Shown: positions 1 to 6,673 of the stretch, in pieces
Layout of the letters: each line of letters starts with the position of its first letter
Numbering within the stretch: the first letter of the stretch is position 1
Assembly: GCA_030627025.1 (NCBI GenBank)
Contig: DAOUSX010000014.1
Span: forward strand, 1-10,118
Reading direction: 5' to 3'
From: Dehalococcoidia bacterium
GTDB taxonomy: Bacteria; Chloroflexota; Dehalococcoidia; GIF9; AB-539-J10
DNA length: 10,118 nucleotides
Translations under genes and position numbers: made by a program
The notes under the pieces: model-generated
What the model was told of the DNA's origin: nothing
Seen by the model: the letters and a program-made list of their open reading frames with translations, nothing else
Database searches by the model: none

Positions 1-126
1 ATCCCGATGTGGAGTAATTATAATGCCTTGCCCAGACCAGCCATAACTATGGTGAATGACGGCAAAGCAACTCTTATCCGTCGCCGCGAAACCTATCAAG
101 ATTTAATGAGCTTAGATACAATTTGA
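1..126 (+). CDS. lysA: Diaminopimelate decarboxylase, C-terminal end (partial)
   Basis: The first 41 codons of the window are open in frame 1 and end at TGA 124-126; the gene begins outside the window. The tail holds an SNYN-x3-RPA element followed by a short strand and RRRETYxDL, which I recognise as the C-terminal signature of LysA, the PLP enzyme that decarboxylates meso-diaminopimelate to lysine in the cytoplasm. The alanine-racemase-like barrel and PLP lysine are not visible, so the assignment rests on this tail alone. The next gene starts one base after the stop, so the two are probably cotranscribed and translationally coupled. Another fold-type III decarboxylase (for example a carboxynorspermidine or ornithine enzyme) is possible but fits the tail less well. 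Confidence 0.75.
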   Translation: MPMWSNYNALPRPAITMVNDGKATLIRRRETYQDLMSLDTI

Positions 127-127
127 C

Positions 128-1117
128 ATGTGGCAAGTAATTGGACAAGACAAACTTCTATCTTTGTTAAAACAAAATCTTAAACAAAGTAACATCGCAC
201 ATGCCTATCTCCTAACAGGTCCACGGCACATAGGGAAGGGAACTCTGGCTGTTAACATAGCACAGGCAATGAATTGCGATGCAAGTGAACCACCCTGCGG
301 TCAATGCCATTCTTGTCGCAGAATTGCCCAGGAAAAGCATGCCGATGTCATTCTCACGCACCTGAACTTAAGTGCCGAAATCAGCATCGATACCATTCGA
401 GAGCTTCAGCATTTAGCTAACCTGCCACCATACGAAGGTAAATATAAAGTATTCATCATCGATGATGCCGAATACTTATCCATTGAAGCAGCAAACTGTT
501 TACTCAAAATTTTGGAAGAACCACCACCCAAAGTCATCTGGTTGTTGCTAGCGAGTGAGGAAAATCGCCTTCTACCCACGGTTATCTCTCGATGTCAAAG
601 ACTCGAATTCAAGCCTCTGCCCATGAAGGAGATACAAAAAATACTTGTAGACCAGTATGACATTACTCTCAACAAAGCAAATCTTTTAGCCCGACTGAGC
701 CATGGTTGCCCCGGCTGGGCAATATCAGCCGTGAAAGATGATAATTTGCTTTCTCAGCGAACTCAAAATATTAATAAATTTGTCTCGCTACTTACTGCTA
801 ATTTAGAACAGCGCTTTGCCTGCGCCCAAGAGTGGGCTATTCAATTTAATCGACAGCGAATGTCCATGATAGAAATTATGGAAGACTGGATTAATTGGTG
901 GCGTGACTTGATGCTTATTCGGGGTAGCTGCGAGGAACTTATCACCAATATAGACTATGAAGCTACTTTGCAACGAAAGGCAAGCAATTTGACCATGCGC
1001 GAAATCAATGGCTTCATTGCAGATTTATGTTTGCTAAAAGAGCAACTAAGCAAGAACATAAATGTACGCTTATTATTGGAATGGGTGATGCTTAACATGC
1101 CAAAGGTGGAATGTTAG
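128..1117 (+). CDS. holB: DNA polymerase III subunit delta' (clamp loader)
   Basis: A 329-residue AAA+ protein of the clamp-loader complex, which opens the beta sliding clamp and loads it on primed DNA. Seen in the sequence: the family opening W-x-VIGQ; a Walker A at residues 31-39 (GPRHIGKGT, K37); four cysteines at 50, 57, 60 and 63 forming the usual zinc module; a Walker B ending DDAE at 112-115; LLKILEEPP at 125-133; and the SRC sensor motif at 154-156. The length matches delta' rather than the longer DnaX tau/gamma, and there is no proline-rich or tau-like tail. An intact Walker A is common in delta' outside the proteobacteria. The start is one base after the lysA stop; no clear Shine-Dalgarno sequence precedes it, so coupling to lysA is likely. 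The ricT-like gene follows after 3 bases. Confidence 0.9.
   Translation: MWQVIGQDKLLSLLKQNLKQSNIAHAYLLTGPRHIGKGTLAVNIAQAMNCDASEPPCGQCHSCRRIAQEKHADVILTHLNLSAEISIDTIRELQHLANLPPYEGKYKVFIIDDAEYLSIEAANCLLKILEEPPPKVIWLLLASEENRLLPTVISRCQRLEFKPLPMKEIQKILVDQYDITLNKANLLARLSHGCPGWAISAVKDDNLLSQRTQNINKFVSLLTANLEQRFACAQEWAIQFNRQRMSMIEIMEDWINWWRDLMLIRGSCEELITNIDYEATLQRKASNLTMREINGFIADLCLLKEQLSKNINVRLLLEWVMLNMPKVEC
1104..1110 (+). promoter_or_regulatory. Ribosome binding site of the PSP1/RicT gene
   Basis: AGGTGGA lies inside the end of holB, 10 bases before the ATG at 1121. It supports that start and independent ribosome recruitment, in contrast to holB, which has no such site. Confidence 0.6.
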
Positions 1118-1120
1118 CCT

Positions 1121-1903
1121 ATGATAGTCGGAGTTTATCTTCAACCTAAGGGCAAGGTAATCTATTGCGATACTGCTGAAATCAAAGTAGAACTTAATGA
1201 TTACATAGTATTGGACACAGAGCATGGAGCAGACCTAGCTAAAGTGGTTATTGCGGAGGCTCAGCAGGCAAAACATCCCCCAAAACGATTAGCCAAAATA
1301 ATGCGCCTGGCACAACCGGAAGATTTGCAGAAAACTGAGCAGAATCACCACAAAGAAAGTGAAGCGCTCAATAGGTGTAAGGAATTCGTTAGTGAGCTTG
1401 ATTTAGCAATGAAACCCCTCGTGGCTCACTATAACCTCGATGGTAAGCACTTGACTATATACTTCAGTGCCCAAACAAGAATCGACTTCAGAGAGCTAGT
1501 TCGAAAACTAAGCCAGAGACTCAAAACAAGAGTGGAGTTGAGACAAGTAAGCCCTAGAGATGAAGCCAGATTGATCGGGGGCCTGGGGAAATGTGGCCGT
1601 CCACTATGTTGCCAGAATTTTCTCACCGAATTTACACCAGTATCCATCAGAATTGCTAAAGAGCAAGGGTTATCCTTGAATCCCATGAAAATCTCTGGAA
1701 TTTGTGGGCGGCTCCTGTGCTGCCTCAGCTATGAAAGCAAGCAATATGCAGCTATGAAGGAGAAAATGCCTCGAGTAAATCAGGAGGTCTCAACACCTTT
1801 TGGGGAAGGCACAGTGCTTAGCACCAATCCCTTAAAAGAAACAGTGACAATAAAGCTCAATGACCAGACTGTTAGAGAACTATCACTCGATGAGCTAACC
1901 TGA
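1121..1903 (+). CDS. ricT: PSP1 domain protein, RicT/YaaT-type
   Basis: A 260-residue PSP1 family protein. Residues 1-60 form the N-terminal beta-rich part, 80-145 the middle of the PSP1 domain, and 155-205 carry two CxxxxCC motifs: C158, C163, C164 and C195, C200, C201. In the Bacillus RicA/RicF/RicT (YmcA/YlbF/YaaT) complex, cysteines of this kind participate in iron-sulfur cluster binding, and the complex assists RNase Y in mRNA maturation; whether that role holds here is unknown because no RicA or RicF is in the window. The residues from about 220 onward (EVSTPFGEGTV) are the usual C-terminal small beta domain. Location directly after holB is a widespread arrangement for this family. Older annotations call such proteins stage 0 sporulation YaaT or signal peptidase-like, which should not be taken as evidence of sporulation. 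Confidence 0.88.
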   Translation: MIVGVYLQPKGKVIYCDTAEIKVELNDYIVLDTEHGADLAKVVIAEAQQAKHPPKRLAKIMRLAQPEDLQKTEQNHHKESEALNRCKEFVSELDLAMKPLVAHYNLDGKHLTIYFSAQTRIDFRELVRKLSQRLKTRVELRQVSPRDEARLIGGLGKCGRPLCCQNFLTEFTPVSIRIAKEQGLSLNPMKISGICGRLLCCLSYESKQYAAMKEKMPRVNQEVSTPFGEGTVLSTNPLKETVTIKLNDQTVRELSLDELT

Positions 1904-1919
1904 ACAAGGCAAGTCGTAT

Positions 1920-2438
1920 TTATTCAGGAATATACTTTCGCCACTCGCCATGGCTATTCAGGTAATGATAGGGAATATAGAACCCATTGTGGTGAGGGAT
2001 GCGTGGAGAGCGTAGCAAGCTCATTCCTGCTTCCTCAGGTGTTCGCCCACCCTTACGGCGGTTGCACACTTTACAAGCACTAACCACGTTCTTCCAAGCA
2101 TGCTCCCCACCACGCTGTCTTGGAATTACATGATCTAAAGTAAGTTCCCTGGTTTGCTTGCCACAATATTGGCAAGTATATTGGTCACGGATGAATACTT
2201 CGACCTTGGTTAACTTTCTTTCCCGATAAGGACGCCTAATAAAATAAGCAAGACGTATTACCGAGGGTATTTGAAAAATCTGCCTTGCGGAATGAATCTC
2301 TCCTCTGCTGTTTTCTAACACTTCAGCTTTACCATAAAGGGTCAAAATTATGGCTCGGCGCACACGACACAAATTCAATGGCTCACAGCTCTGATTAAGA
2401 ACCAGAACCGGCAAATTTACTACTTCTGAATCGCCCAT
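1920..2438 (-). CDS. HNH endonuclease family protein
   Basis: A 172-residue protein with a complete HNH (beta-beta-alpha metal) nuclease core. Zinc-type cysteine pairs are C89/C92 and C122/C125; the catalytic strand reads LTLDHVIPRQRGG with D102-H103; N117 in the WKNVV segment and the following CNRRKGGRTPEEAGM give the remaining HNH elements. The N-terminal part (VLVLNQSCEPLNLC-RRAI) is typical of the stand-alone cellular HNH proteins found widely in Chloroflexi, cyanobacteria and actinobacteria, whose substrate is not established. It is not embedded in another gene, and no methylase or intein is adjacent. It has its own candidate promoter and sits at the end of the minus-strand block, meeting the ricT-like gene convergently. 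No Shine-Dalgarno sequence precedes the ATG. Confidence 0.85.
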   Translation of the reverse strand: MGDSEVVNLPVLVLNQSCEPLNLCRVRRAIILTLYGKAEVLENSRGEIHSARQIFQIPSVIRLAYFIRRPYRERKLTKVEVFIRDQYTCQYCGKQTRELTLDHVIPRQRGGEHAWKNVVSACKVCNRRKGGRTPEEAGMSLLRSPRIPHHNGFYIPYHYLNSHGEWRKYIPE

Positions 2439-2451
2439 ATAACGTCGGGTT

Positions 2452-2480
2452 ATTCTAACAACGATGTTTGCTTATTGCAA
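2452..2480 (-). promoter_or_regulatory. Candidate sigma70-type promoter for the HNH gene
   Basis: On the minus strand, TTGCAA (2480-2475) and TAGAAT (2457-2452) are separated by exactly 17 bases and match the -35 and -10 consensus at 4/6 and 5/6 positions. Transcription would start near 2445, only about seven bases before the ATG at 2438, so the message would be nearly leaderless; the absence of a Shine-Dalgarno sequence agrees with this. It is the only gap in the minus-strand block (53 bases) large enough for a separate promoter. Prediction by eye only. Confidence 0.4.
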
Positions 2481-2482
2481 TA
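2473..2482. repeat. Short perfect palindrome overlapping the candidate -35 box
   Basis: TATTGCAATA is a perfect 10-base palindrome that contains the TTGCAA box. It could be an operator half-pair or chance in AT-rich DNA. Confidence 0.3.
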
Positions 2483-2488
2483 GAATGG

Positions 2489-2498
2489 TTCCTAGGAA
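2489..2498. repeat. Short perfect palindrome across the stop of the helicase-loader gene
   Basis: TTCCTAGGAA is a perfect 10-base palindrome containing the TAG stop codon (2494-2492) of the dnaC-like gene. Its centre is 16 bases from the centre of the palindrome at 2473-2482. It has no loop or T-run, so it is not a terminator. Confidence 0.3.
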
Positions 2499-3295
2499 TA
2501 GTGTTTTCGTGATGAGCGCCCGGCTTGCCGAACGGGTTCTATGTCACCACGATAATCGGGAGCAATGATGTTAAATACTAAACTTAATTTTGGATCTACC
2601 ATTCGTGAGCTGATTCTGGACTCAATCTCGTCTAGAGTAAGGCAAGTGGTAACCACCATGGGCAATCTGGCATTATAACGGTAATTAATCAATTGATATA
2701 GCTTTTCCTGAGCCCAAGGAGTAGCAGATTGCTCGCCAAAGTCGTCAAGTATTAGCAAAGGAGACTGCTTTACTGTTTCAAAAAAATCGTCATATGATAT
2801 CTTACTGTCCGGGTTAAAGGTGGAGCGCAGATGGTCAAGGAGGTCAGGAGCCACTATGAATAAAACTGGCTTGCCCTGCCCCAATCGGTGATTAGCAATA
2901 GCCGCTGCTAAATGAGTTTTGCCACAGCCATTGACACCTTGAAATACCAACCAACCCTCTGGAGAACATGCAAAGTCCTTTGCTACATCAAAGGCCTTCC
3001 GCAAATTCTGGCGCTGCTCCAGAGAGAGATTCACCCGCTTATAGTCAAAATCATCGAAGGTCATCTTCCGCAATAACGAGCTAAGATTGCTATATTCTTG
3101 GAGATATTGTAGTTTCTTCTTCTCCAGTTCTTCCTTCTGGCACTCACAGGGAATTACTCTGCTGAAATCAGGTTGTCCCGAAGCTAGAAGGGGATGGACA
3201 AGCCCAGCCCCTTTACAAATAGGACAGACTTCCTCGCCACCCTGGTTATCTTTTGACGAGATGCCCGTATCTGCCCTTAATGTATTTATTGGCAC
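2492..3295 (-). CDS. DnaC/DnaI-like helicase loader (AAA+ ATPase)
   Basis: A 267-residue AAA+ ATPase of the DnaC/DnaI/IstB group, expected to load the hexameric DnaB helicase onto DNA. From the start used here, residues 24-52 hold a zinc-finger-like set C24-x2-C27 and C50-x-C52, a region of the kind that contacts the helicase in Bacillus DnaI. Walker A is at 120-128 (GVNGCGKTH, K126), Walker B ends in D184-D185 followed by FGE, a TT sensor lies near 216-217, and R227/R231 are candidate arginine-finger and sensor residues. The start is uncertain. The frame has no ATG ahead of the zinc finger: candidates are TTG 3358, GTG 3328 and GTG 3295. I chose GTG 3295 because it has an AGAAGG just upstream (spacing rather short) and gives the smallest overlap (50 bases) with the dnaD-like gene. 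An IstB transposition helper is unlikely, since no IstA or IS ends are present and dnaB lies in the same unit. Confidence 0.85.
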   Translation of the reverse strand: MPINTLRADTGISSKDNQGGEEVCPICKGAGLVHPLLASGQPDFSRVIPCECQKEELEKKKLQYLQEYSNLSSLLRKMTFDDFDYKRVNLSLEQRQNLRKAFDVAKDFACSPEGWLVFQGVNGCGKTHLAAAIANHRLGQGKPVLFIVAPDLLDHLRSTFNPDSKISYDDFFETVKQSPLLILDDFGEQSATPWAQEKLYQLINYRYNARLPMVVTTCLTLDEIESRISSRMVDPKLSLVFNIIAPDYRGDIEPVRQAGRSSRKHYS

Positions 3296-3893
3296 TACCC
3301 TTCTTAATACCTTGTCTATACTCTCCACTATCTTTACCGTCGCTAGCCCACCTCTCAAGAATACGAGAGATATACTTCCAACTACGCTTATTCATATTAA
3401 CCGCTTCCCTGAAAGCTTCCTCTATCCACTGCGCTGGATAAACTTTCACCGCCTCTTTAAGCTCCTCAGCAACCAATGGCGTTATCAAACCTATATTCTG
3501 CTCATAAAGAGCAAAGATATTGAGCGGCTGTGTTGCTTGTTCAGGAGTTATCCCATGGCTCGCCCTGTCTATAGCCTCCTTGCTAGCAAAGTAAACGTTT
3601 TCCCGCCTCCCGTTAACGTCTTTGCCAAGCGATAAAATGACCCCTCTTTTCATAGCTGACCTTAAGCCGCTGTGCAACCCTTGTTTCCCTATAACAGGAA
3701 TACAATAAGATAACAATTCCTCGTGGGTGACAAACTCATGATGTCCTTGCTTATGATGGAGTAAATAGAAAAAACAGAGAATCACCTTCAGCTCGGCTAT
3801 ATCGTCTATTTCAGGTATTGCCTGAGTGAAAAACGATTCGGGCAAAAGGACCAATTGCTCCCCTGGAGAAGCAGGAAAAGCTTTATTTGTCAT
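3246..3893 (-). CDS. DnaD-like primosome/replication initiation protein
   Basis: A 215-residue protein with a probable N-terminal winged-helix region (about residues 15-105; HEELLSYCIPVIGKQGLHSGL looks like the recognition part) and a C-terminal DnaD/DnaB_2 domain at about 125-183. That domain shows Y130-x4-G135, then W156-I, A160 and Y174-I-x3-L179-x2-W182, the conserved pattern of the family. Family proteins remodel DNA and bridge initiator and helicase loader in Firmicutes and phages. The basic tail (residues 190-215, ending KYIKGRYGHLVKR) may contact DNA. The ATG is preceded by GGAG at 10 bases and begins one base beyond the dnaB stop, so it is coupled to dnaB. Its 3' end overlaps the dnaC-like gene in another frame. 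Specific orthology to Bacillus dnaD is not claimed. Confidence 0.82.
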   Translation of the reverse strand: MTNKAFPASPGEQLVLLPESFFTQAIPEIDDIAELKVILCFFYLLHHKQGHHEFVTHEELLSYCIPVIGKQGLHSGLRSAMKRGVILSLGKDVNGRRENVYFASKEAIDRASHGITPEQATQPLNIFALYEQNIGLITPLVAEELKEAVKVYPAQWIEEAFREAVNMNKRSWKYISRILERWASDGKDSGEYRQGIKKGSANKYIKGRYGHLVKR

Positions 3894-3894
3894 G

Positions 3895-5289
3895 TTATAT
3901 TAACTCCTCAGAACTAGGGGCTGGCACTACTTCCAAACTATTAAATTGAGAGAACCATGGAAGAAAACGCAATTTCACTATACCGAGAGGACCATTTCGA
4001 TGCTTTTCAACAAGAATATCGGCCTCATTGCGAGGATAGGGCTCCTTCTCTACATCATGTGTTTTATTCCATTCTTCCTCTTCACAATACATAGATTCTC
4101 TGTGGATAAAAAATACAACATCAGCATCTTGCTCAATACTACCGCTCTCCCGTAGGTCGAAGAGCTGAGGTTTATGAGAGGCACGCCACTCCACGGCACG
4201 GCTAAGTTGAGACACTGTGAGCACAGGTACATTCAGCTCCCTAGCCAACCCTTTTAAGGAACGAGTTATGTTGCCTATCTCTTGAACGCGGGGTTCATTT
4301 TTGCCATCACCTCGCATCAATTGCAGATAATCAATGACAATCAAGTCGATGTTACGCTCACGATGAAGACGTCTTGCCTTACTTCCTATATCCATAACAC
4401 GCTGCTGAGGGCTATCATCAATATAAATTGGTGCCTCTGACAAAACTCCACTAGCATCCATAATCCTTCTTTCCTCTCTCTCAGTAAAATGCCCTGAACG
4501 AACATCCTTCGAATCCACCCTCGCTTCAGAGGATAAAAGACGCTGAACAATTGTATCCCGAGACATCTCCAGGCTAAAAAGGGCAACACAAGCCTTCTGC
4601 TCGACAGCAGCATTTCTAGCGATATTCAAGGCTAAACTTGTTTTTCCAACTGCTGGCCTTGCAGCCAAAATGATTAAATCCGACCTTTGTAAGCCACCTA
4701 ATAATCCGTCCAACCCAGCAAAGCCAGTTAAAATATGGGGTATTTGCTTCTCCCCTAGTGGAGGTTGCCCCACTTCCTCAAAATACTTGCTCAGGATATC
4801 ACGAACCAAGACTAAATTCGTTGGTGCTCCCTTACTTCCTACTTGAAAGAGGATGTTTATAGCTTTATTGAGAGTGGACTCGACGTCAGCCCCTGCCTCA
4901 TATGCCTCATATCCGATAGCAGCAATCTGTCCCGCAGCAGCAATTAATCCTCTCATTGCCGCTGTATTGGAGACTATCCGAGCATAATGCTCAACATACA
5001 GCGGTGTAGGTGTAATGGATATTAAATGGCTCAAATAAGCAGCTCCACCAATTTGCTCCAACCTGTTTTGTCGCATTAACTCGTGAGCTACTGTAATCTG
5101 GTTTACAACTTCATTGCGTTGGTGAACAGATAGACATGCCTGATAAATTACCTTGTGAGTTTCGTCAAAAAAGTCCTCAGGAGCAAGGAAGGTCGCTATC
5201 TTAAATATAGCGTCAGGGTCAACAACCAAGGAGCTAATTACCGCTTCTTCTGCCTCAATGTCATGAGGGGGTAATCTTTCTTCTATCAT
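3895..5289 (-). CDS. dnaB: Replicative DNA helicase DnaB
   Basis: A 464-residue DnaB-family hexameric 5'-3' helicase that unwinds DNA at the replication fork. The N-terminal DnaB domain covers about residues 6-110 (LPPHDIEAEEAVI opening) and the RecA-like C-terminal domain about 180-450. Visible motifs: Walker A with G215-K216-T217; catalytic E241 in SLEM; Walker B with D320 in VIDYLQLM; DLRESGSIEQDAD at 378-390; and the arginine finger R431 in KHRNGP. Length is normal and there is no intein at the usual insertion sites. The start could be TTG 5295, which would overlap the rplI stop as TTGA, or ATG 5289 two bases after it; I prefer the ATG. The order rplI-dnaB is widely conserved, and here dnaB is followed by DnaD-like and loader genes, giving a complete helicase-loading set. 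Confidence 0.95.
   Translation of the reverse strand: MIEERLPPHDIEAEEAVISSLVVDPDAIFKIATFLAPEDFFDETHKVIYQACLSVHQRNEVVNQITVAHELMRQNRLEQIGGAAYLSHLISITPTPLYVEHYARIVSNTAAMRGLIAAAGQIAAIGYEAYEAGADVESTLNKAINILFQVGSKGAPTNLVLVRDILSKYFEEVGQPPLGEKQIPHILTGFAGLDGLLGGLQRSDLIILAARPAVGKTSLALNIARNAAVEQKACVALFSLEMSRDTIVQRLLSSEARVDSKDVRSGHFTEREERRIMDASGVLSEAPIYIDDSPQQRVMDIGSKARRLHRERNIDLIVIDYLQLMRGDGKNEPRVQEIGNITRSLKGLARELNVPVLTVSQLSRAVEWRASHKPQLFDLRESGSIEQDADVVFFIHRESMYCEEEEWNKTHDVEKEPYPRNEADILVEKHRNGPLGIVKLRFLPWFSQFNSLEVVPAPSSEELI
3904..3907 (-). promoter_or_regulatory. Ribosome binding site of the dnaD-like gene
   Basis: GGAG (minus strand), inside the 3' end of dnaB and 10 bases before the ATG at 3893. It fixes the start of the dnaD-like protein. 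Confidence 0.55.
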
Positions 5290-5291
5290 TT

Positions 5292-5744
5292 TCAAGCTTT
5301 TTCAGGCTCGATAACTACCTTGATTCGCGCTACCGAATCTGTAGCCAATCTAATAGCTATCTCGTATTCACCTATTTGACGTAGTGGATTATCCAAAACT
5401 ACTTGCCTCTTATCGATAGGAGCATCTACAATTCTGCTGAGTTCTTCAGCAATATTAGCTTCAGTGATAGAACCGAAGAGACGGTCTTCAGCACCTACAC
5501 GAGCCTTGAGGCAGATTTGAATTCCTTCAATTTGCTCAGCCAACTTGGCCATCTCTTCCTTGTTCGAGCTTTCTTCAGTCACCTTCCCCCGGAGACCGAT
5601 TTCGGCTCGTTTCACTACCTCAGGTGTTGCTACTTGAGCCAGTCCTTTGGGGAAAAGGAAGTTTCTTGCATACCCATCGCTTACCACCTTTATCTCCCCT
5701 GCCTGCCCTTTTGAGGGAACATCTGTTAGAAAAATAACTTTCAT
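5292..5744 (-). CDS. rplI: 50S ribosomal protein L9
   Basis: A 150-residue L9, the elongated protein at the base of the L1 stalk that binds 23S rRNA and helps maintain reading frame. The N-terminal RNA-binding domain starts MKVIFLTDV and carries the full L9 signature at residues 13-40, including G24-Y25, N28-F29-L30 and G34-x-A36. A charged connecting helix (about 42-75) and the C-terminal domain (about 76-150, with DRLFGSIT) follow; length is normal for the family. Its ATG overlaps the trxB stop as ATGA, and no Shine-Dalgarno sequence is visible, so translation is probably coupled to trxB. Confidence 0.97.
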   Translation of the reverse strand: MKVIFLTDVPSKGQAGEIKVVSDGYARNFLFPKGLAQVATPEVVKRAEIGLRGKVTEESSNKEEMAKLAEQIEGIQICLKARVGAEDRLFGSITEANIAEELSRIVDAPIDKRQVVLDNPLRQIGEYEIAIRLATDSVARIKVVIEPEKA

Positions 5745-6661
5745 AGCGAACCAACGAACTTCTCTGCTGATAACGCAGCAACAGCACCATCTCCAGCAGC
5801 AGCTATCGCTTGCTTCACCGAGTTATGGCGAATATCACCCGCCGCAAATATACCAGGCACTGTTGTCTCCATCAGCTCAGTAGTGATTATGTACCCCCAC
5901 TCATCCAGAGGCAAAACTCCACGCAGATATTCAGTATTAGGAATTAACCCGATAGCAACAAAAACACCATCTACAGCTAACAGTGATATTGTACCATTTT
6001 GGGTGTTTTTAAGCACTAAATCGGTGACCTTTTTTTCTCCTTTTACTTCAGTCACCACACTGTCCCATATAAACTCTATTTTAGGATCAGCTTGTGCTTT
6101 TCTCTGTAATACCTTGCCTGCTCGCAATTGATTACGGCGATGGACAACTTTGACCAAAGAAGCAAATTTGCTCAAAGAAAGAGCATCAATAACAGCAGTA
6201 TCTCCACCCCCAATTACCGCCACTGTTTTGTCTCGAAATAAAGGGCCATCGCAAGTAGCACAATAAGAAACTCCCTTGCCCATAAATTCACTTTCACCGG
6301 GCACTTCCAATTTACGAAATTGCAATCCCCCAGCGATGATCACCGCTTGAGCTATAAAATCACCTTCAGTGGTGATCACCATGTTGTTACCATAACCGGA
6401 TGTTAATCCAGTAACTTCACCTGACATAGTTTCCAATCCATGATTCATAGCTTGCTGCTGGATAAGCTGTACTAACTCAAATCCAGAAATACCTTTGGGG
6501 AAACCAGGATAGTTGTCTACCCAGTCAGCATTGGCAATTTGCCCACCAATTACTTCTTTTTCGATGAGCAACACCTTGAGTCCCGCTCTGGCACCGTAAA
6601 GTCCCGCAGTAAGCCCTGCAGGACCACCACCAACGATGATCAATTGATATTTCTTAGCCAT
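5741..6661 (-). CDS. trxB: Thioredoxin reductase (NADPH)
   Basis: A 306-residue flavoprotein disulfide reductase that passes electrons from NADPH through FAD to thioredoxin in the cytoplasm. Seen: FAD-binding GGGPAG at 11-16 with E34 ending the Rossmann strand; redox pair C134-A-T-C137 followed by D138; NADPH-binding GGGDTA at 151-156 with the HRR-x3-R specificity motif at 174-180; and the C-terminal FAD motif GDIR at 275-278. The usual ATG motif reads AGG (110-112). The HRR motif favours true NADPH use over the ferredoxin-dependent relatives. No thioredoxin gene is in the window. It starts 12 bases after the activase stop and overlaps rplI by 4 bases; no good Shine-Dalgarno sequence precedes it. 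Confidence 0.94.
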   Translation of the reverse strand: MAKKYQLIIVGGGPAGLTAGLYGARAGLKVLLIEKEVIGGQIANADWVDNYPGFPKGISGFELVQLIQQQAMNHGLETMSGEVTGLTSGYGNNMVITTEGDFIAQAVIIAGGLQFRKLEVPGESEFMGKGVSYCATCDGPLFRDKTVAVIGGGDTAVIDALSLSKFASLVKVVHRRNQLRAGKVLQRKAQADPKIEFIWDSVVTEVKGEKKVTDLVLKNTQNGTISLLAVDGVFVAIGLIPNTEYLRGVLPLDEWGYIITTELMETTVPGIFAAGDIRHNSVKQAIAAAGDGAVAALSAEKFVGSL

Positions 6662-6673
6662 ACACGAAGGAGA

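Noticed and set aside
1429..1686. Minus-strand 85-codon frame opposite the RicT-type gene
   Set aside because: It is antisense to the conserved cysteine region and shows no features of its own.
1916..1935. Weak inverted repeat between the convergent ricT-like and HNH genes as a shared terminator
   Set aside because: The pairing is short, AT-rich, needs a two-base bulge and has no T-run in either direction.
3087..3635. Plus-strand open frame of 182 codons opposite the dnaD-like and loader genes
   Set aside because: It lies antisense to two genes with clear motifs, shows low-complexity composition (runs of serine and phenylalanine) and no recognisable domain.
2492..3893. Loader and DnaD-like genes as part of a prophage or an IS21-like IstB element
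   Set aside because: No integrase, IstA, capsid or terminal repeats are visible, and the genes are coupled to chromosomal dnaB and rplI.
4386..4613. Minus-strand 75-codon frame inside dnaB
   Set aside because: It is a shifted frame within strongly conserved dnaB codons with no start signal or known domain.
3895..5289. Intein in dnaB, with the nearby HNH gene as its endonuclease
   Set aside because: dnaB has normal length with uninterrupted motifs, and the HNH protein lacks splicing blocks.
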